The notes below the pieces were generated by a model, which had not been told where the DNA came from, made no database searches, and saw only the letters and a list, made by a program, of their open reading frames with translations. Positions 55,234 through 64,000 of a DNA stretch of 64,000 bases are shown in pieces; the first letter of the stretch is position 1, and each line of letters opens with the position of its first letter. The DNA comes from Taudactylus pleione (lineage: Eukaryota > Chordata > Amphibia > Anura > Myobatrachidae), in the NCBI GenBank assembly GCA_031769625.1, contig JAUIMM010000202.1, positions 10,464,001 through 10,528,000 of the forward strand, given 5' to 3'. The position numbers were made by a program, and so were the translations under genes.

Positions 55234-55777
55234 GGGCCTGATTCACTATGGATCGTTATTCTGCTAATATGCATGCACCGTAGTTGCTAATATCACGGTG
55301 CTATTTAAAGGTTTGCATTCGCATTGCGATCGCAACCTAACATAAGGACGCCCACTTCCCCTTACTCACATCCGTATACTAGGGGAACATAGCAAAACCA
55401 TCAGTGACATCGAGTAACATCGGTCCCATATACACACTTGCACAAGCCCTGACCTTACTCAGAAATGGCTACCACCCACACACGCTATCATTGCTTTGGC
55501 TGCTTATAGCTACGCAGTGGCTAATTTATGCACGCCCCTGCAATGGCTTGAAACGCACTGGCACGCCTGTGTTTGCCCGACCAGCCCCCCGTCACCACCC
55601 AAAAATGGCACTTCCTGTCACTGTGCTCTTAGTCTGCGTAGCCTCAGCAATCGCAGTTTATCACTCTTGCAATTGCTAGTTCGCGCAGGCGCACTGCGAT
55701 GCATACACATGCGCAGAGCACAAACACCGACCAATTGCGAGCATATTAGCATCGGCGTTCTTTGCTGAATCAGGCCC
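55234..55777. mobile_element. PIF/Harbinger-like MITE, TTA target duplication
   Basis: Left end GGGCCTGATTCACTATGG, right end CTTTGCTGAATCAGGCCC, with TTA at 55231-55233 and 55778-55780. The interior is close to 31879-32393 (ATCGAGTAACATCGG, TTTATGCACGCCCCTGCAAT, GTCACCACCCAAAAATGGCA). Confidence 0.9.
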
Positions 55778-56064
55778 TTAGACAACACTGTCCTTTTACT
55801 GTCTGTATTTTCAGCAGCTAAACTTCAAATCTCTTTCAGAAAAACCACATCTGTTTAAATTGACATTCACACAGCGCAATTGCCAGTCTCATAGCAAACC
55901 ATTTAATTATGTAAATTGAAAGATGAGATAAGGAATTATTTGCAGATAGTGATGAGTATTTACTAACAGTGCTAGAGTAAATGTCAAAAGCCGCTTGTGA
56001 ACGCACATTGCTGTGGCTTCCATCGTACTTCTTTCTATGTTGATCTTTAGTCCGTTTCCATGAA

Positions 56065-56745
56065 TAATATTAATTTATGTAATTATTGGGCTGCAGTTGC
56101 GCCACATTTGGGCTAAGTGCCAAAATAAAAGGGTAACTAAGCACATCTGCCCAGCAGGGCATAAACCAAGAGCGTTTTGGTAGCATGTACACCACATTTC
56201 TGGCAGACTATGCTGTTGCGTCTGTTGCCAGAGTAACAGCTGCAATAATATGTAAATGCTAGTATCAGTCTCCCCTGGTGTAGTAGCCTGCGTCTGATGA
56301 GCAAGCACTGAGACGCCCACTTTCTGCATCTCTGCACGCTGAAACGCCGCCAGTGATTCATGACACACCATCACGTGCACCATCAACACTTGCACCAACG
56401 CTATGGCAGGTGCAGTTTCTCCGTCTGACTATAGCATCTGTAGTTGCATTTGTGCATTTGGGAACACCGCTGCTTTCACTGACTTGCACGAAACACTTCC
56501 ATAACATGCCAAATGCACTTTTTTTGCATTCACGTCAAGTCACTTCCCAGTCACCACCCAGGAACGGCCATCACTTTGCCACCCCATACCTGATACCATC
56601 TGTCCTGATCGCAACAGCACCTGAGTGTGTACAAGTGTTGTAGGGTTATCAGGACTTTTTGCGCATGCACAGTGGCAAATAGTTGCTCAACTCCGTGAAC
56701 ATTGGCATTACGTGCAGATTGTGCGCACCTCTGAATCATACCCTT
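56065..56745. mobile_element. Probable old MITE ending CACCTCTGAATCATACCC
   Basis: The right end GTGCGCACCTCTGAATCATA resembles 50557 and 24156. The inside has CACTGAGACGCCCACTTTC and CAGTCACCACCCAGGAACGG. The left boundary is not clear; ATTATTGGGCTGCAGTTGCG near 56080 is a candidate. Confidence 0.4.
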
Positions 56746-57636
56746 AATCCCTTTACCGCTGACTTTTCTCAATCCTTTACTGAGTCTATTTTGGCACTTT
56801 TTGTGTTCATATTCCAAAATCAGTAATTTGTTTATGCAGTACAGACACAAACTATAAGTAGTATTTCTCAGAATACTTTGAATTTTCAGAAAATAGCATT
56901 AGTTTGCTTATTTCTCCTCCTCCCACGGCAAAGGAAATCTACCCAGAATGGCCAAAACAGGGTGTTTTTTCTTATAATTACAAAAACAATAACTAAAGAC
57001 AAACGTATCTATTTTATTCAGCACCAATAAACAATTTATGGTTCTGAAAGAAACCACTATGAGTTTGATTATACACTTCATATGTGTAAGTGAGGTGTGT
57101 TTCATGTGATATTGTGTCCATAGATTGTGTGGAGGTGGAACTAACTTAACCACAGATCTATAGGTTATAAATATATGTTGAATGATTCCCTGGTGGCGTA
57201 ATTTAGGATCAACCCAATAAGAATGGTGAATCACTTAAAGAAACCATTATAAGTATGAGTACGCACTACATAAGTTTAGGTACGTTCTTTACGTGGGACT
57301 AGGTCGTATATTAAAAGGTAACACTTATGAAACTATAGGACCTTAAGTCATCACCACTTGACAAATATTCCTACACCTCACATGTAAATTGAGGGAAAGT
57401 CCACTAAAGATTGAATCTTCCACTATATTTTCCACAAGAAACTATACATGTTGTATTATTATTCTATTTTCATGTCTGGATGAACAACTCAACTACGGTG
57501 AATACAAAAAGGAAACACTGCATAAAATACCCACATATAACTGTTACTTAATACATCTTTACTTTTTCTGCATTAAGAATTTTTCTTCTTTCTATTTCGG
57601 TATTGAAGGCAGCGCCATATCCCTCACTTTCCACAT
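56746..57636. other. AT-rich non-coding sequence
   Basis: No feature seen. A 130-codon open frame on plus running into the TA repeat has no domain. Confidence 0.4.
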
Positions 57637-57663
57637 CAACTATATATATATATATATATGTAT

Positions 57664-57694
<31 letters not shown>

Positions 57695-57745
57695 GTACAT
57701 ATATATATATATATATATATACTGTACATACTGTACATGTGTGAA
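57637..57745. repeat. (TA)n/(CA)n microsatellite
   Basis: Three TA runs are interrupted by CACACACA, GTACA and CTGTACATACTGTACATG. Confidence 0.95.
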
Positions 57746-57789
57746 TGCATTTGCCCCTGCATTTTATGCCTGTGTACATGAAGACCATT

Positions 57790-58375
57790 GGTGACACCAT
57801 CCACAACTCTATCAAAAAGAGTGTGTGCCAAAAAAAAAAAAACAGGTGTGGTCTCGCTGGGGAGGGACATGACCAAACAATTGTATCCCCAATCCAAATT
57901 ATGACAAACAGTAGTGCTCCTTAGTCACATTTCACTACACAATAATGCCCCTTATTCACATTACACAGCACAGTAGTGCCCTTATTCACATTACACCACA
58001 CAGTAGTGCCCCTTACTCACATAGTGCCCCTTAGTCACATTACACAGCACAGTAGTGCCCCTTATTCACATTACACCACACAGTAGAGCCCATTCACTTT
58101 ATGCCACACAGGGCCCATTCACGCTATGCCCCACAGTACAGTAGTACTCCTTATAACACATTATGCCACACAGTATTGCCCCTTGTAACACAGTAATGCC
58201 ACACAGTAATGCCCTTTATAACACAGTAATGCCATACAGTAATGCCCCTTATAACACAGTAATGCCACACAGTAATGCCTCCTATAACACAGTAATGCCA
58301 CACAGTAATGCCCCTTATAACACATTGTGCCACACATTAATTCCCCTTTTAACACATTATGCCACACAGATCTCC
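57790..58375 (-). repeat. Array of about 31-bp units, inverted relative to 27300-27869
   Basis: On plus the units read CAGTAATGCCCCTTATAACA / CAGTAATGCCACA; the left part has CACAGTAGTGCCCCTTATTC / ACATTACAC. Read on minus, the left margin (GGGCACTACTGTG, GTCTCGCTGGGGAGGGACAT) matches the right half of the hAT-like element at 27015-27869. Probably the same element type in opposite orientation. Confidence 0.8.
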
Positions 58376-58539
58376 CCCTGACACCATAACCCTCATGGTA
58401 GTGGATAGATCCCTTTCCATGGATGTACCCTGATGTCATCAGTTACTGTCCAACGTCATTCATTATTATCCACATGGACATAACGGGGGAATATAAGCAT
58501 GTGGCTAGCAAAGCGAACAACCTTACCCGAAGCCTATCC

Positions 58540-58915
58540 CTCACACAGCTCTCCCCCTGGCACCATCTCCCTCACACAGATCTCCCACTGACACCATCTT
58601 CCTCACACAGTTCTCCCAGACATCATCCCTCTGACACCACTCCCCCCCGACACCGCTCTCCACCCCAACACCATCTCCCCCCTGACGTCATTTCCCCCTG
58701 ATACCAGCTCTGTCCCTGACACAGCTCTCCTCCTGACACCATCTCACCCTTATACAGTTCTTCCCCTGACACCATCTCCCCCTGACACGCTATCCCCCTA
58801 ACACAGCTCTCCTCTGGACACCATGTCCCCCTGACACCAGCTCTGCCCCTGACACCAGCTCTTCCCCTGACACCAGCTCTGCCCCTGACACCAGCTCCCC
58901 TAAGGGCCCTCCTCA
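58540..58915 (+). repeat. Minisatellite, about 20-bp unit (CCCCTGACACCAGCTCT)
   Basis: Units of CTCCCCCTGACACCATCT / CAGCTCTGCCCCTGACACC, about eighteen copies. Confidence 0.85.
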
Positions 58916-59309
58916 CACATTTATTGGTCCTTCCCTCATGTGGCCCCCTCCCTTTTCCCCACCCAGCACTTTCCAACTTACCTCTCTTGTGCTTCTTATG
59001 CCGTCCTCAGAACTCTTCCACCGCTCCCTGCTGTCACTGTCCACATGGGTCTGGTCCTCTAACTCCAGTCCTGACGGTTGCAGTTCCTCCTCTTTGCACA
59101 GCAGGAGACAGACACACATTGATGTCACTGCGTCGTCTCACTCCTGCGGCTGCCATTCACACAATGAGAGTGACTGACGGAGGAGGGATGCGTTACTGCC
59201 TAGCGCCACCCGCATCTATTCTATTGATGCTGGAGGCGCGGCGGTGGGTGGCTTGTTACACAGGCACAGCGGAGCACACAGCAGCAGCACTGCATGTGCA
59301 TTTACAGAG

Positions 59310-59431
59310 TGCTGTGGTCGGGAACCCTTCTGCCATCCGGAGCCCATTTTGGCGGCACTGGCCGGACAAGCCCATCTGGCAATCGCCCTTCTGGCATTTG
59401 CCAGAACTGCCAGATGGGCAGTCCGGCCCTG
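59310..59431. mobile_element. Right end of a hAT-like element (CAGTCCGGCCCTG) with hairpin
   Basis: Two inverted segments, GGCCGGACAAGCCCATCTGG and CCAGATGGGCAGTCCGGCCC, form a hairpin ending in CCCTG. A complementary CAGGGCCGGACTG left end was not found. The arrays at 57790-58915 may be the interior of this element. Confidence 0.55.
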
Positions 59432-60110
59432 GACATGTTGCGTGTTATGGGCGCGTTGCATAAGTATTGTGAGAGGGACACTGAAATCGGTTTCGTACAG
59501 ATAGAAACAACTGCTCACATAATAGGAGAAACCACACCTGCCAGGGGCTGGTGCGACCAATGATGCATCTAAATAAAGAAGCACCAGATGGTAATTCAGC
59601 ATCTATACACACTGCAAGTGGGCGTCTCAGTCCTTGCACATTTGGACGCAGGAATGTACACTAGGGAAGAGCTTTGTTGCGGGTGGCATTAGTACATAGT
59701 CGTAGACTCGACTATGGCAAAAAACTCAACGCTGGCCACGATGCAAAGATGGCCACGACTACGCTGCAAGTGGGCGTCTCAGTCCTTGCACATTCGGACG
59801 CAGGAATGTACACCAGGGAAGGGCTTTGTTGCGGGTGGCATTACTATATAGTTGTAGACTCGACTGTGGCAAAAGACGATGGCCACAATGCAAAGATGGC
59901 CATGACTACGCTGAGACTGGGCGTCTCAGTCCTTGCACATTCGGACGCAGGAATGTACACCAGGGAAGGGCTTTGTACCACAAAGCCACAGACTTGACTA
60001 TGGCAAAAGACAAAAGGATGTCTGCGACTGCGTCAGACTCAGAATTGAGGCCTTGTGTGTGCCAGGATTTAGGAGATAGAGCACATTTAGGGCCCTCCAT
60101 TAAAGAATGA
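59432..60110. repeat. Triplicated 150-bp segment, MITE-derived
   Basis: GGGCGTCTCAGTCCTTGCAC, ATTYGGACGCAGGAATGTAC, ACYAGGGAAGRGCTTTGT, TGTAGACTCGACTATGGCAA and CACGATGCAAAGATGGCC occur three times (about 59619, 59770 and 59920), with the last copy shortened. A single copy of the same sequence is at 63830-63890. Confidence 0.8.
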
Positions 60111-61295
60111 ATTCAAAATCTAGGATATGTACTGTATTTAATATTGCTTACATTTATTTTATTACTTTCATAGTTGTATACATTGCCTACTGTCCCTGCA
60201 ACTTTAACACTTTAATTACAAAAACAAAATATATATTATCTTCATATGTTGTATTATATCTGGAACAAAACAGCCATATATAATACAATATATATTATTT
60301 TTTTCTTTTATAATTTTTTGTATATTAAAAGAAAATAAATCAAATGTTGATCTCTTTCAAATTAATATATGTTGTCCAGGCTTTTCTGTACGTCCAGAAT
60401 TTTGGCATACAGACCTTGGAGGTAGCCCTTCTGACAATTGCGCCAGATTGATGGTGACAATTCATCATGCTCCAAATATGTAGAAGAAACAAACAACATA
60501 TTATTGTTGCATTCATGATTCTTTAACTATAATCCACCATTACACAATTACACACTTCATATATCCTGTGGTTTCATTTTTGATTGATTAGCAGGCATGA
60601 CTTTTTTGACACTTTCACTGGCTCTTGCAGAATGCAGTAGAAGGTGTTTTAGGGCCAGATTAGCAATGGGGCGGATGGAGTTACAGCTCCAAGCCTCCAC
60701 ATAATGTAGACCCATCATTATGACAGCCTGATGATTACTGACTACCAGCGGGCCACACGGTGGCCCATAAAACATAGTTATTAAAATTGTATTTCAAATG
60801 TTCTCACTAAACGATGCAATTTTTATACTTTTAAATATTTATTTATTGATATAGGTCATATAACTATTTGGCTGCAGGACAGCTTTGGAAACACCCACAT
60901 GCTGATATCGGGCTTATTTGTCAATAGAAGGAACAATATGGGTGCATTTGGGGCCAATTGTATTGAAAGGATCTAAAGATAAAATAATCTTAAAACCTTA
61001 AAACTGTGAGTTTATTTCCAATAATTGAAATAAAAAAGAAAGCATTAAATATCCATTTAAGAAACCGAGGTGATCATGTAATAGGTTACAAGATGATGGA
61101 ATCAGCTTGTTTTCAGTGAGTATGCCGATAAATTTAAAATGGCAATCAGTTATAAGGCCTTATAACTGATTGCTACTATAAATATAGTAGCAATATCACA
61201 GAAATCATACCAGTTCAGTAATCTCAGAACCTATTACATAACCCCCCAAAATGTAGACTTTGTTGGAGATAAAGGATTTGAGATGATTGCATGTT
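60111..61295. other. AT-rich non-coding sequence
   Basis: No gene, repeat boundary or RNA recognised. Short inverted pair GGCCTTATAACTGATTGC with GGCAATCAGTTATAAGGCC at about 61140-61175. Confidence 0.4.
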
Positions 61296-62071
61296 TAAAG
61301 ATGTGCAGTTCAGTTTTGCTGAAAACCGAACACAACCGAACTTTGGGGTTCCAAGTCTAATCGAGTCCCGCCTTGGATCACTTTTGCGGTTCTGAGCAGA
61401 ACAGAGTCCCGGCTTGGGTCTGCTGTGAGTTAGGAATTTGGATTTAAAAAACGAATCTCAGGTTTGGATTGTATTTAAGAAGTTCCAAAATACTGTTTTG
61501 ATCGATTTTTACCACTTAACTGCCAATTTTTTTAAACATTTATTTTTAAAGATATATTCAAAGTTAAACATTTTATTTAAGAAAAATTTGCTTAGGGAAT
61601 GTTTCGCATCCCCTTCCCAACCCCCATGTCCATATGCCACCACTGAAATTTTACTTCCTACCCCCCATCAAAATAGAGCCCCCACTGTCAAAAAACCCCA
61701 TCTATATCAACCTCCACCCCCCTAGTGGTAATAGGTCCCCATGGTAAGAGGTCCCTGTGGAAGAACCCCCATCATTACCACCAGGGACAATAGGTCTGTC
61801 GAAGCCGAATAATTGCATGCGACCGCAATTCAACTGTTATCGGACGAATTGGTTGTGCAGAATGGATCTCCTCTGCTGAAGCCGGGGGCAGAGTGGCTGG
61901 CGTGGTGGCATGTGAGCGACCATGCCAGATGAAGCACTTCTAGCTCCGGCCGCATCACATGCAACCACGCCAGTTAAGTGGCTAAAGAAATCCAAAACCA
62001 AAACAGGAAAGAACCAAAACACTTGAGGGTGGTTTTACCAAAACCAAAACACGGGTCAGCACACATCTCTA
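61296..62071. mobile_element. Old non-autonomous hAT element
   Basis: Left end TAAAGATGTGCAGTTCAG, right end GGTCAGCACACATCTCTA (inverted TAGAGATGTGTGCTGACC). The left subterminal text CCGAACTTTGGGGTTCCAAG and right text GGTGGTTTTACCAAAACCAA match the element at 455-1362. The 8 bases outside each end do not match, so the target duplication has decayed or a boundary is shifted. Confidence 0.7.
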
Positions 62072-63640
62072 TTTTTAAGGTAAAAAATAAATAAATATAC
62101 TACAAATGATTTTTGCAATTACCTTAACTTTGCTATTCCCAAAACTACACTGACATTAGCCTTAATTATATTGTCTGCTGTATTTGTCTACTCACTTTAA
62201 TTTGCTTAGACTGCTGATACTATTAGAGAAAGCTGCCAGCTATGTAGCAGGAGGTAACCTCAGACTTAAATTGCTTAAAGTTTTGCCTTTCTGCAACAAT
62301 TTGTAGCATGGTACAGTATAAAGGTCTATTTCAAGCACGATGGTAATTCACAGCGGTGGATTCAATTCAAATAGAAATTGGAGATCAATTATAATGAAAG
62401 TTTAAACAGCAAGGAACAAAGGATGAGGTACTATAGTGTTATTCTTTATTTTTACATATTAAATTGAGTTCCTCCCATACTTCTACCAAGAGGTCCAGTG
62501 AATAACAAAATAAATATTTACACCAAACTTTTACTGTGTACAAGTGAGAGACATAGAGCTAAGGCTACATTAGCCATGAACCTCTCACTGGCTGACTATC
62601 TAGCTCAGCTGGCTTATAGCAATCTTATACCAACACTAATAGGAGTTCGGAATAGTACAGTATAATCATACAAAAAATCTGTTATACAAGTCAAAGTGGT
62701 TTATGTACCAAGGCTCAAAGCACATCATTTCCTATTGTACTATTTCATGATCTATTGTACTGTATATAATTAGCATGATTCATTTGTCATATGTGAAGAA
62801 TTTCACAAGTTGAGTACACTCATAACATGGACATGAAAATGACTGTTTATTAATCAGATGCAATTAATAGAGTGTTTATTTTCCTGGATATATGTAAGAG
62901 TTAAACTTGTCTACTCTGTGGAGAGAGAGACTTTGTTCCAGCGTGACAAAAATGGGGGATGTGGCTGGTGGGGATGCCATTTCCTGTTATGCCATGCCCA
63001 CTATCATGAGGCCACACCCCTTTTATGGGCACACTGGGTCCATATTTTCATTAGAGAAGGTCATTGGTGGGTTCATTGGTTGTTGAACTTGATGGTATGA
63101 AAACATCAATGGTTTTGTCCGCCGACAGTCATCCCTGCTTCGATACTTGTCGGGTAGTGGGACAGTTAGAGAGAGGGCATATCGTGTTGGGTGGTGGAGC
63201 TAGGCTCCATGTCCTGGCACCTGGGGAAATAAAACATTGATTGACACATGCCATCGATCGCTGAGAACCATTGGATCTCTGCCATCGATAGCAAACCCAA
63301 CAGCCATCAGTGGTTAACCATCAATGGTTGATAACCACTGATGTGCGATGGCCTGCCCTAATTTACATTTACAAGAAGTTGAGAGGTATGATACTGTACA
63401 TACACAAAGCTATTAATCTACCCATTTACTTTCATGCACCTGCCATCAATATGGCCATTTCTACATATCAAAGGGGTTCTATAGATTAAATGGGGAGATT
63501 ACCCCAACCATCACCCCCTACTGGAACTAGCTCATGCTGGTTGAGTGATTTCTTTTAATACTGCGCATGCATCTAAGTCACACCGGACAGTATATTGAAA
63601 ATGTATTGGTCGTTCCTGGGCAGTGGCTATTCAGAGGCGT
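62072..63640. other. Unrecognised non-coding sequence
   Basis: No gene found. A short block at 62985-63035 (GCCATGCCCACTATCATGAG, GCCACACCCCTTTTATGGG) resembles edges of the GGGCACTAC-type elements. A palindrome around AACCATCAATGGTT lies at 63315-63345. Confidence 0.35.
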
Positions 63641-64000
63641 AGATATGGTCCTGCCTTATGGGTGTGTTATGGGATTGTCACAGGCACATCGCTGAATCAC
63701 TCACATAGGAGGCCATACCGAGATGGAGAAACTGCACCTGCCATAGGGCTGGTGTAAGTTTCGAAGGTGCGACTGATGGCGGCGTTACATCGATGCACCA
63801 AGTTGTATTTAAATGTCTTCATACCCTGACAGTGGGTGTCTCAGTCCTTGCACATTCGGGCACACGGATGTACACCAGGTTAGGCCTTTGTAGCAGCATT
63901 AGCATAAAGTTGCAGATGTGCAACCTGCAATAGACGCAGACACGGACACTGCTGCGTGTGACTCAGAATCATCCCAGCTGTGTCTTTCAGAGGTAGCAGC
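63641..64000. mobile_element. MITE-like sequence related to 59432-60110, cut by window end
   Basis: Contains GTGGGTGTCTCAGTCCTTGC and ACATTCGGGCAC...TGTACACCAGG as at 59619. It ends near GTGACTCAGAATCATCCC, a drifted CTGAATCAGGCCC-like terminus at about 63978. Confidence 0.5.

Noticed and set aside
57640..57897. Open frames through the TA/CA microsatellite
   Set aside because: Simple-sequence artefacts with alternating Tyr-Ile text.

Overview
This window looks like non-coding DNA from a large, transposon-rich vertebrate genome, most probably an amphibian (frog-like). That call rests on the mobile-element mix: hAT and PIF/Harbinger-type DNA transposons with their short non-autonomous derivatives (MITEs), a DIRS-type retrotransposon, an L2/CR1-type LINE, a Penelope-like element and many transposon-borne minisatellites. 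I found no host protein-coding exon, rRNA, intact tRNA or CRISPR array. Every open frame with recognisable protein similarity is a broken piece of a transposon gene. The species cannot be fixed from the sequence alone.

Layout. 0-7.6 kb: an old hAT element with a MITE inside it, a 95-bp-arm palindrome, a mariner-type MITE, a Penelope-associated stretch with a hammerhead-like core, a hAT MITE, a 30-bp minisatellite, and a probable LTR on the minus strand. 7.65-13.14 kb: the centrepiece, a 5.5-kb hAT element with a perfect 8-bp target duplication. It keeps a TATA-box promoter and the two ends of its transposase gene, but the middle of the gene is gone. Two related tandem arrays (160-bp and about 137-bp units) sit before and after the surviving N-terminal piece. 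13.4-21.2 kb: a cluster of GGGCCTGATTCAG-ended Harbinger-like elements, including an 868-bp tandem duplication and a MITE-in-MITE nest. 21.7-27.9 kb: TTAGGG-like and GGGGGGCACTAC-type minisatellites carried in hAT-like shells. 28-34 kb: mostly unrecognised sequence plus a fold-back element and single MITEs.

34-39.5 kb: a decayed DIRS-type retrotransposon (reverse transcriptase remnant on plus), with a TTAA-target MITE inside it and an adjoining 5'-truncated LINE on minus flanked by an 11-bp near-identical direct repeat. 42.5-45.1 kb: a 60-bp satellite split by a Penelope-like 3' fragment that retains a GIY-YIG remnant and an eroded hammerhead. 46-64 kb: further hAT shells with minisatellites, Harbinger-like MITEs, a second hAT promoter end on minus, and AT-rich sequence with nothing I recognise.

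The pieces do not work together as a pathway. The window is a stratified record of insertions into insertions. The recurring theme is hAT-type ends enclosing expanding tandem repeats.
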